Assembly (NCBI GenBank): GCA_040506195.1
Contig: JBEVXH010000002.1
Coordinates: 310,001-374,000 of the forward strand
From: Thiodiazotropha sp040506195
GTDB lineage: Bacteria; Pseudomonadota; Gammaproteobacteria; Chromatiales; Chromatiaceae
DNA length: 64,000 nt
Reading direction: 5' to 3'
Below the pieces are notes generated by a model, which made no database searches, was not told the DNA's origin, and was given only the letters and a program-made list of their open reading frames with translations. The position numbers were made by a program, and so were the translations under genes. This document shows, one piece after another, positions 44,310 through 54,958 of this stretch; the first letter of the stretch is position 1, and each line of letters starts with the position of its first letter.

Positions 44310-45200
44310 TTATATCTTACACATCACCTTTTTATAAAAAGAAATTCCTAATACATCTTTCAACTCATCAAGCTCTTCTTCATAATCTTTTTCTACAGTA
44401 TTATAATCCGATTCGGAAAGTACTGGCTTTTCAAGATCTCTTTTTATCAAAAAACGCTCTTTTACTATTCTTCTAATACCCATTGGAGCCAAGTATATAG
44501 ATAACTTTCTAATGTAATCGTTACCCAGTATTCGCATTACGATTTTATTCCTCGGGACCGCAAAAGAATTTTCTCCTTTAAAATTGACCTCATTCAAATC
44601 ACCCTTAACTCCCAAAAATTCCCATATATCATTTATAAATCCGTCTGGGTTTTTTACTAAGTCTGAAAAAGCGAACACGCCTACATCAGATCCAAATAAT
44701 TTACGGTATGCCTTTATACCTGTTGAGTACAGACCCAATTCATAATACATTCTACTATAGGGTATGCTTCGTCTATGAATGTTTTTATCAGAAATGTAAG
44801 TATCTATAAATGTTTTATTACTATCCACAACCCCTTCTCTGACGTCCATCAGATATTGGGAGAATGCTCTATATATTGGATTGCGAAGTAAAATAATTAT
44901 TTTTGCATCCTTATTATAATTATATATTCTCTCAGGTGCACTTTGCGCCGTTAAATATGTCGCACTCCCGTCTACTATAAAGCTGACATTTTTACTTTTA
45001 TTATCTGCCTCATTAACTAAACGTTGATATTGATTTAATTCTCTAATAACTTTGTAATGCAATCTTGAAGGTTGTGTCCCACAAAAGTGATGTGGTTCCT
45101 TACACTCTAGCCCAACGAATGCGCTCATTCTTGTCAATTCCCTAAAAAGCCATGTTGTACCTCCCTTGACACATCCTACTATAAAGAGATTAGACTTCAT
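44310..45200 (-). CDS. Sulfotransferase (PAPS-dependent type)
   Basis: This 296-residue protein begins with the PAPS-binding loop I-V-G-C-V-K-G-G-T-T-W-L (the 5'-phosphosulfate site). A second site, I-I-L-L-R-N-P-I-Y-R-A-F-S, lies near residue 95 and matches the 3'-phosphate motif. It would transfer sulfate from PAPS to an acceptor, probably a sugar of the exopolysaccharide. I chose the ATG at 45200, with GGAGGA eight bases before it, over an in-frame ATG 24 codons upstream. An adenylylsulfate kinase gene at 58978 could supply the PAPS. Composition is AT-rich. Confidence 0.82.
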   Translation of the reverse strand: MKSNLFIVGCVKGGTTWLFRELTRMSAFVGLECKEPHHFCGTQPSRLHYKVIRELNQYQRLVNEADNKSKNVSFIVDGSATYLTAQSAPERIYNYNKDAKIIILLRNPIYRAFSQYLMDVREGVVDSNKTFIDTYISDKNIHRRSIPYSRMYYELGLYSTGIKAYRKLFGSDVGVFAFSDLVKNPDGFINDIWEFLGVKGDLNEVNFKGENSFAVPRNKIVMRILGNDYIRKLSIYLAPMGIRRIVKERFLIKRDLEKPVLSESDYNTVEKDYEEELDELKDVLGISFYKKVMCKI

Positions 45201-45823
45201 TGATATCCTCCATTCAATCTTCATCCATTTGCCAGCGTGATTGTGATTAACAAGTAAACCATGCATACACACATTTCATTAGATGTGATACCTGTTCGTT
45301 GCCTAATACACCTAGAATATAATCTATATCTAATCTTTATGAAAACAATTCGCTTAGCGCAGTATTAGCCACTTAATCCAAGTGAAGACATTGAAGTTTT
45401 AAGACCAAGCAATACCTGTCGTCATATCATTCTTTTTATTCAATACTTCCACACTAGTAACACTCAGTACTAACGTTACAATATATATGATGCTTGAATA
45501 ATGATTAACTATTTTATCTCTGTTTTATTGATTATTCATTCCAAATATGTGGTGAAAATATGAAGGCTGCTTACCATAAAGCATACCAATACGACAATCT
45601 AACAAATAGAATAAGATATTATAATGTCAACGCATTTTAGTAAGTCCAAAGGCAAAGCCAGGTTATTCATTATCTTTTAATATTTATTTTCTAAATCGCC
45701 ATTAATAAAACAAATAGTTTTATTAATATCTACACCTCATATATTAAAGTTTTCGATCTAATTTGTATTTACATGCCTATTTAATAATACGGTAGAACCA
45801 ATCAGTATTGAAATACAGATCTC
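45201..45823. other. AT-rich non-coding stretch
   Basis: About 620 AT-rich bases with no credible gene. It may hold a promoter for the sulfotransferase gene, but I cannot define one. Confidence 0.4.
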
Positions 45824-46291
45824 TCAATTATTAGTAAATACTTTTCTATCTATATTGATTATTGACCCTTCTCCAATAACTACATCTCCAAGTACACTAG
45901 CGCCTTTACATAAAGTTACATTGTTACCTATCACCGGGTATTTTTTCACAGATAAATCTGAACGTCCCAGTGTGACCATCTGATAGATAGTGCAGTTTAA
46001 TCCGATTATAGAATTTCCACCTATAACAATTCCTAAAGGATGCGGTAAATACAGTCCACCCCCTATAACACTATCTATACTTATCTCACAATTAAAAAAA
46101 AACCTCATAAAATAACTATACGGCTTTCTTAACAATGTCTTTACACGAAGCAAACTTGCAAGTTCATGAGATACTCTATAAAACAATGTACATTGAAATC
46201 CTGTTTCAAAAAAAAGCACACCGATGACTGACAAAATCCCACGATCATTACCTATATAACGCCTTAGGTCTGATTTTATTTCAGATAGCAT
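45824..46291 (-). CDS. Serine O-acetyltransferase-like hexapeptide protein
   Basis: This 155-residue protein has an N-terminal helical part and a left-handed beta-helix of hexapeptide repeats (I-G-G-N-S-I-I-G-L-N-C-T-I-Y-Q, V-I-G-N-N-V-T-L-C-K-G). The motif P-H-P-L-G-I-V-I-G contains the His typical of CysE-like and sugar O-acetyltransferases. In polysaccharide loci such short proteins usually acetylate a sugar. The end of the beta-helix seems short, as full-length CysE-like members extend another turn or more. Its start overlaps the stop of the upstream glycosyltransferase by 11 bases. Confidence 0.78.
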   Translation of the reverse strand: MLSEIKSDLRRYIGNDRGILSVIGVLFFETGFQCTLFYRVSHELASLLRVKTLLRKPYSYFMRFFFNCEISIDSVIGGGLYLPHPLGIVIGGNSIIGLNCTIYQMVTLGRSDLSVKKYPVIGNNVTLCKGASVLGDVVIGEGSIINIDRKVFTNN

Positions 46292-47390
46292 CGTATATTT
46301 TATCCATCTTAGCTAGAAATTTTTCATATTTTTTTCTTTGAAGCGCCCTATAATTTGCTACGTTATTGCAACCAACTGTTTTAACCACTTTAATCGCTGA
46401 TTTCATTGCTGTTTGAAAAGTTTCACTGTTGCTGTTTTCATATAGAAATACTCTTTTTCTTTCACTTTCACCAATCCATCCTCCATTATTGCATACGCAA
46501 ACTTTTCCAAGGCACAACGCCTCGCGGATAGCTAAGCAAAACGTCTCTGCTGTTGAGGGAAATATCATAACATCGGCTGTCTGCATGTATTCTTTGGCAT
46601 TTAATACATGTCCTTTAAACGACACTAAGTTTGATAAGTAGTCTGATTTTATAACTATCTGTTGCAAACTACTGTAGCATGGACCGTCTCCTCCTATTTC
46701 TAACGTATGTATTGATGGATCAAGACATCTTGTTCGCTTTAGATGCATAAATAATTCATTGACTCCCTTTGTGGGATACAACGTAGATAATATTTTTATG
46801 ATTATTCTTTCATCATTGCGTACAACACGCTCACTGGCGTAAACAGATTCTGAAAAATATTCAGGATTTATTCCATTTTCTATAACAACGCATTTATTTA
46901 AATCTATACCAAACTGACGATGTAATCTTTTGTCATAGTCTGAGACACATACAAATTTTGCGATGTCCTTTTTTAAATATTTGATAATAAAAATATGAAT
47001 ATAACGCTCAATACCTACTTTATGTAAAACACCACCATGCAATGTAACTATTGTACAATACTTATTGTTACGTCTAGTAATCTTATTAATAATCGCAATT
47101 GCATAAAATGCGATAGTTCCATGAACATGTATAGTTTTAATATTATTCTTGCTTTTTTTTACTTCTTTATTTAACCAATAAATATATAGAACTTTATTTA
47201 TGAGACCTATTTTTGTGAGCTTTTTAATATAATTTTCTGACTTCTCATTATTTGATTCAAATATCAACGACTGATCTGCTCTCTTTAAAAAAAGAAATGA
47301 ACAGTTGTCCCAAAAAGAGCACTCAGAAAGAGTATTAATGTGTGACTCTATACCTCCACCAAATGCCTCTGATGTAATCAAAATAGACAA
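46281..47390 (-). CDS. GT4-family glycosyltransferase
   Basis: This 369-residue cytoplasmic enzyme has the two-domain GT-B layout. A Gly-rich loop sits at the start (S-E-A-F-G-G-G-I-E-S-H). The C-terminal GT4 domain has I-I-I-K-I-L-S-T-L-Y-P-T-K-G, then G-G-D-G-P, K-G-H-V and the donor-binding F-P-S-T-A-E-T-F-C-L-A-I-R-E-A. It would transfer a nucleotide-sugar residue to the growing repeat unit. The frame starts at a TTG at 47390; no better ATG start is evident, so the N-terminus is uncertain. It overlaps the downstream acetyltransferase gene. Confidence 0.85.
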   Translation of the reverse strand: MSILITSEAFGGGIESHINTLSECSFWDNCSFLFLKRADQSLIFESNNEKSENYIKKLTKIGLINKVLYIYWLNKEVKKSKNNIKTIHVHGTIAFYAIAIINKITRRNNKYCTIVTLHGGVLHKVGIERYIHIFIIKYLKKDIAKFVCVSDYDKRLHRQFGIDLNKCVVIENGINPEYFSESVYASERVVRNDERIIIKILSTLYPTKGVNELFMHLKRTRCLDPSIHTLEIGGDGPCYSSLQQIVIKSDYLSNLVSFKGHVLNAKEYMQTADVMIFPSTAETFCLAIREALCLGKVCVCNNGGWIGESERKRVFLYENSNSETFQTAMKSAIKVVKTVGCNNVANYRALQRKKYEKFLAKMDKIYDAI

Positions 47391-47446
47391 TTAAGCATCC
47401 CTGTATTACATGTAACCAATAAAGTGTTTTTTATTTATTACAACTT

Positions 47447-48586
47447 TTAGATCACATTCTTGTAAACCTCTAGCAGTTCTTCTGCCTTGGTCTTTATGTC
47501 AAAACGCATAGGAGATATTTTCAAGGATTGTTTTTTCAATTTAACTCTAAATTCCTTATCATCAATGATTTTCTCTACAGCATTTGCAAAATCCTCCGGT
47601 TCGGTTGATCCCACTAGAATACCTGTTTGCTTATTTGTTATTATTTCGCAATTACCTCCACTATCATGAGCTATAACCGGTAGACCACAGAACATTGCTT
47701 CAATTAATGTCCCTCCTAGAGGTTCTGATTCTGAAGTTACAACCAGCAAATCAGATGACGACATGTAGTCATATATATTTTTTACGTATCCATGCATAAT
47801 TACAACTTCTGGCGACAATGAATCCGCTATTTTATTCAGTTCCTCCTTATATGATTCTTCTCCAAATCCATAATCGCCAAATATATGGAAGCATATGTCA
47901 GATCTTTTCTTGCTTAGCAACTGCGCAATCTGAAGGAATAAGTGGGGTCGCTTCCATTTAACTAGTGCGCCAACAAATATAACATTGTATTTTCTGTCTG
48001 ATAAATCTTTAATTTTTTTTAAATTTACAAACGATTCTGGTTGCCGACCATTATGAAGAATACTATGTTTTTTCGGACTCATAATCCATCCAAAACTTTT
48101 TTTCTGAGCGGCGCTTGATACACTCACTATTCTGTCACTCATCAACTCAATGAATTTACCTCTTAATCCAAGAGGACTGGAACTACGTATATGTGAAACT
48201 ATCTTTACATTCACAAATGGCCTAATGGCACAAGCTATCAAAACAGTCTTGAGATTATTTGAATGCACTACATCAATATTGTACCTTTCAATATATTTTA
48301 TGATTTTTTTAAGTAATTTAATATTGTTCAGTAAAATTCGCACAGAAGATAAAGAAGAAGTTGACGTTCGCTTGGCAGAAGTAAAATCATCAGTTGGTTT
48401 AATTATTTCTTGGTGTTTTGCATATGGTTTAAAACGCGAAATAACATCACCTGGCTCAAGAAAGATATTATAAATATTAATTTCACTATTTTTCTGACTC
48501 ATAAATGCTTCTAGCGAAGCATTAACACCCCCAAACCATTCACCAAATTGAAACAAATACAGCACTGATAGAATATTGCTTTTCAT
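47447..48586 (-). CDS. GT4-family glycosyltransferase
   Basis: This 379-residue GT-B enzyme begins S-V-L-Y-L-F-Q-F-G-E-W-F-G-G-V and has the acceptor-domain pattern H-S-N-N-L-K. The C-terminal GT4 domain contains N-V-I-F-V-G-A-L-V-K-W-K, H-G-Y-V and S-E-S-E-P-L-G-G-T-L-I-E-A-M (donor-binding E-x7-E style). Its sugar specificity cannot be read. It lies 56 bp upstream of the other GT4 gene on the same strand and shares its AT-rich composition. Confidence 0.85.
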   Translation of the reverse strand: MKSNILSVLYLFQFGEWFGGVNASLEAFMSQKNSEINIYNIFLEPGDVISRFKPYAKHQEIIKPTDDFTSAKRTSTSSLSSVRILLNNIKLLKKIIKYIERYNIDVVHSNNLKTVLIACAIRPFVNVKIVSHIRSSSPLGLRGKFIELMSDRIVSVSSAAQKKSFGWIMSPKKHSILHNGRQPESFVNLKKIKDLSDRKYNVIFVGALVKWKRPHLFLQIAQLLSKKRSDICFHIFGDYGFGEESYKEELNKIADSLSPEVVIMHGYVKNIYDYMSSSDLLVVTSESEPLGGTLIEAMFCGLPVIAHDSGGNCEIITNKQTGILVGSTEPEDFANAVEKIIDDKEFRVKLKKQSLKISPMRFDIKTKAEELLEVYKNVI

Positions 48587-48874
48587 ATTTTACAAACCAA
48601 GCTTCATATAATTTTTTTTACTAGATTAGTGAAAGATTACAGTCCGTATTCAGCTAGATGTAACGTAACAACATTTAAATATTTACAGCTCTGGTTAACA
48701 AATATGCAATCGAAACTACATTTTTACTATGCTGTATGTATTTTTTATTTAAACGTTGTACAACACTCTGGACTCACTTATATTTAATTTTAATACTTCA
48801 TCATACATCAATCTTTATCTATTTCAGCTTCTATTAAATGTTTTTCTTGTCTAACCCTATAGAATGCTACTCTA

Positions 48875-50143
48875 CTATGAGAGTGTTTTATTTGTTTCGT
48901 ATGTATTGCAAACATATCCTGTTTTTGAAAGAAGCAAAAATATGGCGAGTGCAATCATACCTGCGCCACTAGCCACCCCACCCGCTCCACCTACCATAGT
49001 TCTAACTATAAATATGAAAGATAAAGCTGATAACAAATAGATAAGAATACTATTGTACTTGTTATTTTTTGACATTTTATTTTTGATCGAAACTATCTTC
49101 GCTGCCAATAATATGTATACAGTAATTGTTAACAGTAGTGAAACTATACCACCTGCCATCCATGAAAATAGTGCCCAGTTGTGAACAGCATTGCCATCAA
49201 ATGTTACATATCCGACTCCTATTATTGGAAACTGTTGTATATATTTTAATGCACCAGTAAATTGCAAAATTCTTCCTTCACGGCTACCTAGATCAGAATC
49301 AAACTGATACTGTAAGTACGTCAAGATGTCACTACCCGCAAATACAATAACAATACTTGTCAATACGATTCCAATGATCGTAATTATTATAACCAAACCC
49401 AAACGATTTTGTTTCATCCTAAGCTTTGTATATATAAGCGTAGAAAAAAGAAACATAAGCACACTTGAGGTAGAAAATAATAGAAGTATAAATACAGCTG
49501 ACATGCCTAATGCTGCAATATTCATTTTATTCACTATCGAAGAATTAGATTTCGGCATGAATAATAGAAAAGTATAAAGTAATGAGTACGAGGCAGCCAG
49601 TTTATTCATGACAGCGCTATTGTATTCATTAATATCTTTCACGAATGGGGTAAATGCATTGAATGTGCTCTTGAGGGTATAGTATAAGAAATGCGATCTA
49701 TCTTGCGTGTATAAATAGTTAAGTGTATCTCCTACTAGATCTATTCCCGCAAAATATGCAGAAGTCACAAAGACAAATGAAAGAACAAAAACACTAATAA
49801 TGGTTATTACTTTCAACGAAATTATAGATTTAATTTTACAATTTAGGATTGTGAATGCAAAAATAGTTTCCACAAGCCACATCCTTATTATCTCTATTCC
49901 ATCTGAACCCGTATGCACGTTCAGTAGAGCAGCTGTCCAGACGATCCACAATAATAACACTATCAATATATAATCTATTCGTATTTTAAAGCCATTTTTA
50001 ATAATTAGTATTGGTAACATTGCAATCGTAAGTAACCGCCCAATATTATCAACATCAAGATTTACACCCCAAAGCACAATAATAGGTAACCAACTAATGC
50101 CTCCTGTTAACAGTGCTATTGATAGAACAAAAGTACTCAACAT
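48875..50143 (-). CDS. Wzy/O-antigen ligase-like membrane protein
   Basis: This 422-residue protein has about ten to twelve hydrophobic helices and a large periplasmic loop near residues 290-340 (R-E-G-R-I-L-Q-F-T-G-A-L-K-Y and G-V-G-Y-V-T-F-D-G). Such a loop is typical of Wzy polymerases and O-antigen ligases, which act on lipid-linked repeat units in the periplasm. Sequence conservation in this superfamily is low, so the call rests on topology and location between glycosyltransferase and flippase genes. AT-rich. Confidence 0.72.
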   Translation of the reverse strand: MLSTFVLSIALLTGGISWLPIIVLWGVNLDVDNIGRLLTIAMLPILIIKNGFKIRIDYILIVLLLWIVWTAALLNVHTGSDGIEIIRMWLVETIFAFTILNCKIKSIISLKVITIISVFVLSFVFVTSAYFAGIDLVGDTLNYLYTQDRSHFLYYTLKSTFNAFTPFVKDINEYNSAVMNKLAASYSLLYTFLLFMPKSNSSIVNKMNIAALGMSAVFILLLFSTSSVLMFLFSTLIYTKLRMKQNRLGLVIIITIIGIVLTSIVIVFAGSDILTYLQYQFDSDLGSREGRILQFTGALKYIQQFPIIGVGYVTFDGNAVHNWALFSWMAGGIVSLLLTITVYILLAAKIVSIKNKMSKNNKYNSILIYLLSALSFIFIVRTMVGGAGGVASGAGMIALAIFLLLSKTGYVCNTYETNKTLS

Positions 50144-50264
50144 AATATCTGCTTTTTAAAGGTTGCTGGAATGTACTGCCAACACATCTTACTTCACAAG
50201 AGTCTTCAATATACTCTATATACTGATACAATTAAGACCAGTTCCAATCTTTGTCCTTAAACTC

Positions 50265-52295
50265 TTAATTCTCCGTTTTGTTATGTTGATATAGTGGTAC
50301 TATTATTTGTCGCCAGGCCTTCTCCCTTTTAGGTAATTCTTCCCATGAAACCTTATAATTATTATTATCATCATATACTGACGCAAATATACTAAATCCG
50401 TGTGATTTCTTTTTGGGCCCGGTACTTACCAACGAAACAGAGAATACCGAATCTGTGCTATCAATTAATGGCATCTCTGAAATTACACCTTTATTCCTTA
50501 TATTATCAAACTGATTGACAACTCCACCTAGTATCTTTAGTGCAGATCCATTTTTTAAGATGTAATTTGTATTTAATTTTTCTGTTTTAAACCCCATAAC
50601 CCATAAATTACATCCATCTAAATAAAAATTATATACCCCAGGCGACTCTGTATTAATAAACCTAGCCCATACATTTTCATTGATACATGAAAGCTCTGAT
50701 TTTCCCCAACCATTAACATTGCTAAGATATAGGTCTTTTCTAGTTTCTGAATTTAGATTCTCGTAAAGACGTTGTTGCGTTGTTAGAGCACGCAGGTATA
50801 ATACTCTTTTAGAACTATGTCCTATAAAAGTACCTTTGCCAGCGTATTGAATCTGCTCAATCGTTAATGGATCTTTGCATTCTTCAGAAACGATTAGTGC
50901 ACTATTTCCAATGAATTTTTTATCTGTTTTTATTGTTGAATATAGTCCGTTAATCCTTTTAACACTGCAAGGGATATAAACTTTTGAATCTAAAACATAC
51001 TCTGAATATGGTAAGTAGACTATGGGCTTTCCAGAATTCATTGTTAGTTGTAGTTTATTTACATTAGATAATGTTTTTCCCTTGTCTTGATCGAACTCAT
51101 CAGGACTTATCCAATCACTATTATTTTTTGACTTAAATACTATTGGTGGTAATTTTCCACTCACAAAAGGTAAGACATCATCCTTTGTTTGTATTTCATT
51201 ATCCTCATTTATCAACATAGTTGAAATATGTGTATTAACAGACTTTGCAAATTTAGTCTTAATTGATAGATCATAACCATGTATATTTGTATCCTTTATC
51301 AACATTTGACCGTAACTGCTGTTTATACCTACGCGACAGATACCATTACATATTAGATTTGAATCACTTATAGTCATAAGACTTCTAGATTTATTTTGTA
51401 CAATTGCTGCAGAGGTTTTACTCCTAATTAAAAGATCTTTAAATGAAGCAGACCCACTCTCGAGATATACAGCTGCAATATTTTGATTGGTTAACCTAAT
51501 ATCCTCGAAGCTATTGTGACTAGCGTGATATGCTGATAAGCGTATCCCATAGTCAAAACCTTCTATCGAAATATCATTATGCCATCCCATTGACGGCGGT
51601 ATAGGAAGCACTATTCCACTGTTACCCTTTAAGTCATCACTTATAATATTTAACTGGCTCATAAATGCGTTATTTGCACCAGCAAAGAGAAGCCCTATAG
51701 CACCAGGATTACCCTTTCCTATATGGATACTTAAATCAGATATCTTATTACGTGCTTTTAAATTGTTAAAAACGCTTTTACCAAATGATATGACTGGTTT
51801 AACTTTATCCTCTGCAAATCCATCAGCGTAATCCTTTAATTTTATAATAGTGTTATTTTTGTCCTCGCCTTGTATTCTTATCCACACTACTGCTTCAGCA
51901 ATTCCTGGTAATTTATTATCTAGGTGATCATTCCGCCTATGCTCTTTCAGGTCATACAAACGAATGTTACCAGAGTATATAATTGTATCTGATATTAAAT
52001 ATGTACCATTAGGTATATAGATTATATATGATGAAAAAGTCGATGAAGGCTTTCCCCTATTCCATCCGTATTTATCAATCTCATTCAATATAAAGTCATA
52101 TGCAAGGATTAACGCTTTTGTATCATCTGTTATCCCATCACCCTTTGCAAAAAATGGCTCTCTTCGTATATTCAAGACACGCTTGTTGTTACCTTTCTCA
52201 TAATAGGTACTTTCTGGTAAATAATCTGCATGAACTACATTCATTATAAATGCAAAAAATAATACACCTGTTGTTATTAATAATTTCTCTATCAT
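50265..52295 (-). CDS. Secreted parallel beta-helix protein (pectate-lyase-3-like)
   Basis: This 676-residue protein has a signal peptide (L-L-I-T-T-G-V-L-F-F-A-F-I-M-N-V-V-H-A). The mature part contains F-F-A-K-G-D-G-I-T-D-D-T-K-A-L near residue 48, which is the signature of pectate-lyase superfamily-3 right-handed beta helices. Many short repeating Asn/Ser/Gly turns follow. Proteins of this type in polysaccharide loci can be lyases or hydrolases that trim the polymer, or structural proteins. I cannot identify catalytic residues. It sits between the polymerase and flippase genes. Confidence 0.75.
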   Translation of the reverse strand: MIEKLLITTGVLFFAFIMNVVHADYLPESTYYEKGNNKRVLNIRREPFFAKGDGITDDTKALILAYDFILNEIDKYGWNRGKPSSTFSSYIIYIPNGTYLISDTIIYSGNIRLYDLKEHRRNDHLDNKLPGIAEAVVWIRIQGEDKNNTIIKLKDYADGFAEDKVKPVISFGKSVFNNLKARNKISDLSIHIGKGNPGAIGLLFAGANNAFMSQLNIISDDLKGNSGIVLPIPPSMGWHNDISIEGFDYGIRLSAYHASHNSFEDIRLTNQNIAAVYLESGSASFKDLLIRSKTSAAIVQNKSRSLMTISDSNLICNGICRVGINSSYGQMLIKDTNIHGYDLSIKTKFAKSVNTHISTMLINEDNEIQTKDDVLPFVSGKLPPIVFKSKNNSDWISPDEFDQDKGKTLSNVNKLQLTMNSGKPIVYLPYSEYVLDSKVYIPCSVKRINGLYSTIKTDKKFIGNSALIVSEECKDPLTIEQIQYAGKGTFIGHSSKRVLYLRALTTQQRLYENLNSETRKDLYLSNVNGWGKSELSCINENVWARFINTESPGVYNFYLDGCNLWVMGFKTEKLNTNYILKNGSALKILGGVVNQFDNIRNKGVISEMPLIDSTDSVFSVSLVSTGPKKKSHGFSIFASVYDDNNNYKVSWEELPKREKAWRQIIVPLYQHNKTEN

Positions 52296-52403
52296 AAGTA
52301 ATATTTTTTGTTTCTAAAACTAAGTATGGCTACGTTTTGTAGATTGTCATCATTGAACAATTATCTAGTTAATAATACGTAATTCTGAAGTAATGACATC
52401 TGC

Positions 52404-53789
52404 TCAGGCACTACTGATTCCCTTTTCAATACTCCCGATATGGCCATGTTTGCCGACCAATAACCAATATAAATAAATTGATTGCCCCGCATGTGCCAAC
52501 GTCATGCCTAGAGCAACGCCCTCCAATTCGCCATAAAACACACCAGGTATTGTAAACGAGAGCATAAGTATCAACAGCAACAGTCTGTTTTTTGCGTGAT
52601 TGACAAACTCTCTTCTTGCAATCACACCAATCTGTAATATATTGCTCCAGGTGCTCACTATTAAAACTACCATGATGAGCGTGAATATGAGGTTAAGATC
52701 TTGATATTTTTCTCCAAACAAAAGAACTATCAAATAATCACCAAAATAATATGCGATAGGCAGTATAATGAGACCAAGTGCGGTGGACAGAGCAATAATC
52801 TTTGTCAAAAGATGCATAAAGGCTCGTTTATTACCTTCTTCTGAATAACCTGCAAGTGTTGACGTGATCGAATGACTAATAGCCATAACGATCGTAATAC
52901 CTGCCTGCAGGGCATATGCGATCACAGTAAAGTAACCAAGCGCCGCCAATCCCATTGCAGATTCTATAACAAGTCTCGGCACACTGGCATTCAACATCGT
53001 CAAAAATCCAGCTACTCCTAGAGGCAGAGACTGTCGAGCTATGACAAGCATGGATTTGAGAGACACTGTTCGCTCTGTACTCGTTGAAATCCGCTTCGCA
53101 TTTCTATAATCGAATATAATAGCGACCAGCAACCAACTCACAAGATGACCAGTAAATGCAATTTCTACCGATCCAGTACCTATTATTAGTCCGTAAAATA
53201 AAAGTGAACTAAGCAGACTCCGTGACAACTGCGATCTGGCGACCAACACCATTTTTTTTTCTAATTGGAAAACTCCGTAAAACAAGTCAGAAAATGTTTC
53301 TACTGCTTTGGCCATACCGAATATTATTAGAATCAAACGAGTTGAATCATCATCTATCAAGAGTAAGCCAACACACAGAATAACAAGGAATCCCAAAGTA
53401 GTGGTAAGAACCCTGAGTCCGATAAACTCATGAAGTGTGCTTTTCTGTACCATATCTGTCGCTTGATTAAACCTTAAACCAAGATTAAAAAACGCAAATA
53501 CAGGCATTATAATTGCGCCAGAAAGAGCAAATCTCCCGACATCTTCTGGTGATGCAAACCTCGCAAGTGTTGATAGAACCACAAACTGACCAATGATATA
53601 GGTAAGTTGTCCAACAATACCCCATACAATCTGTCTTTTTACATCGACTTTATGTTTGATCTCCATTTCTATCATGAATTGTTCAGAGAATTCCCTATGT
53701 TGGCGAACAGCAGTAAAGGATAGGTAATAAACTTTAGCTGAGTGATAGCTGTCGACCTCCGCAAGCCCTGCGGAAGGCGTCACAATCAA
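52404..53789 (-). CDS. Wzx-type polysaccharide flippase
   Basis: This membrane protein (up to 461 residues) has about twelve to fourteen hydrophobic helices. The N-terminal helix pair has Q-I-V-W-G-I-V-G-Q-L-T-Y-I-I-G-Q and the typical V-L-S-T-L-A-R-F-A-S-P-E-D-V-G-R-F motif of the polysaccharide-transport (PST/MOP) family. It flips lipid-linked repeat units across the inner membrane. ATGs at 53675 and 53666 sit closer to the first helix than 53789, and the true start is probably one of these, because the first 38 residues have no helix. Confidence 0.82.
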   Translation of the reverse strand: MIVTPSAGLAEVDSYHSAKVYYLSFTAVRQHREFSEQFMIEMEIKHKVDVKRQIVWGIVGQLTYIIGQFVVLSTLARFASPEDVGRFALSGAIIMPVFAFFNLGLRFNQATDMVQKSTLHEFIGLRVLTTTLGFLVILCVGLLLIDDDSTRLILIIFGMAKAVETFSDLFYGVFQLEKKMVLVARSQLSRSLLSSLLFYGLIIGTGSVEIAFTGHLVSWLLVAIIFDYRNAKRISTSTERTVSLKSMLVIARQSLPLGVAGFLTMLNASVPRLVIESAMGLAALGYFTVIAYALQAGITIVMAISHSITSTLAGYSEEGNKRAFMHLLTKIIALSTALGLIILPIAYYFGDYLIVLLFGEKYQDLNLIFTLIMVVLIVSTWSNILQIGVIARREFVNHAKNRLLLLILMLSFTIPGVFYGELEGVALGMTLAHAGQSIYLYWLLVGKHGHIGSIEKGISSA

Positions 53790-54154
53790 AGTATTTGCTG
53801 TCAGCCTTTCGCTATATTATCTTTGAGGTCTTTCCTGCTAGTCTTATCCTATTTGTGAAAAGTAACTGATAGTCGAATAGATACCCATTTACTTTGAGTC
53901 TGATATTCATGTTACTGAAATAGCTAACTTTGATAGTAAATAGAAGTAGCCGTATAAGATCCCAATAAGATAATTGTTCACAATACTGTTCCTAGCACAG
54001 TTGTTTTGCTATTTCCTATTTTTAACTGATTCTACCTCTCTTACACCGCCACATGTCTACCACAAAGATATAAATTTAGTTAGGTATAGCACCCTATTAG
54101 TTAGAGAACAGACTAATATTTTTAAGTATCTACTATTGATTCTTAGCAACCAGA
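53790..54154. other. AT-rich spacer, no gene seen
   Basis: About 365 AT-rich bases between the flippase and tyrosine-kinase genes. Short hydrophobic open frames on the plus strand look fortuitous. Confidence 0.35.
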
Positions 54155-54958
54155 TCATAATACTACTGCTTTTGATTTGTTGATTACCGTGCCAATAACA
54201 TTTAGTTTTGATACTAATTCACAAGAACGTACAAGCTCTTTTTTTAGTGTGCTACCCTCACTTACCACCAACATAACTGCATCGATATAAGGCGAAAATG
54301 CGATCACATCATCACATGATAAAAGTGGTGGCATATCGAAAATAACAATACGATTTTGATAACGATTTTTTAGCTCCTGTACTAACTTAACTACCTTTGG
54401 TGAAGATAACATTTCAGATGAGTTATTAATTGGCCTGTTACCTGGTAGTATGACAATTTTGTCTAGGCCAGGATTAAACAGTATTTCACTCAACTCTTTA
54501 TCTTCGTTTACGTAATCACTAATACCAGGCAGTCTTTCATCTACGAAGTATTGCCGAATGCTAGGATTTCTTAGATCCATATCTATAAGTAATACTGAAT
54601 GATTGACTTCTCGGGCAATACTAATTGCAAGATTTATTGCAGTTATAGTTTTACCGCAGCCCTCATTAGGACTAGTTACAGCTAGCAAATTCCATTGATT
54701 AGGCTTTAACCGCTGTAATACTTGAGTGCGCAGAACATTGTAATGGTCAATTATTGGGTCACTTGTAATACCTGACAAAATTCGTTTTTCTCTTAATACT
54801 TCATTTGATATTTCAATAGTTTTTGTACTTGTATATTTGATGTCTGTTAAATCCACAAATCCTGATGACTGACAAATAGGCTTCGTTTGACGAACCTCTG
54901 TCAGGACACCATTACTTAGATCTCTAGCTCGTTCGAGTGCTTTCTTTATTTTTTCCAT
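54155..54958 (-). CDS. Exopolysaccharide tyrosine autokinase (CpsD/XrtA type)
   Basis: This 267-residue protein is a BY-kinase-type P-loop protein. The Walker A-like loop S-P-N-E-G-C-G-K-T-I-T-A-I-N-L-A is near residue 103. The Walker A' loop L-L-I-D-M-D-L-R-N-P follows near 132. F-D-M-P-P-L-L-S-C-D-D lies near 210. I see no Tyr-rich C-terminal tail, so autophosphorylation may use other sites or be absent. It partners the chain-length protein encoded next to it (55040-56656), regulating polymer length. Consensus is G-E-G-K, so the Cys in G-C-G-K is unusual. Confidence 0.83.
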   Translation of the reverse strand: MEKIKKALERARDLSNGVLTEVRQTKPICQSSGFVDLTDIKYTSTKTIEISNEVLREKRILSGITSDPIIDHYNVLRTQVLQRLKPNQWNLLAVTSPNEGCGKTITAINLAISIAREVNHSVLLIDMDLRNPSIRQYFVDERLPGISDYVNEDKELSEILFNPGLDKIVILPGNRPINNSSEMLSSPKVVKLVQELKNRYQNRIVIFDMPPLLSCDDVIAFSPYIDAVMLVVSEGSTLKKELVRSCELVSKLNVIGTVINKSKAVVL

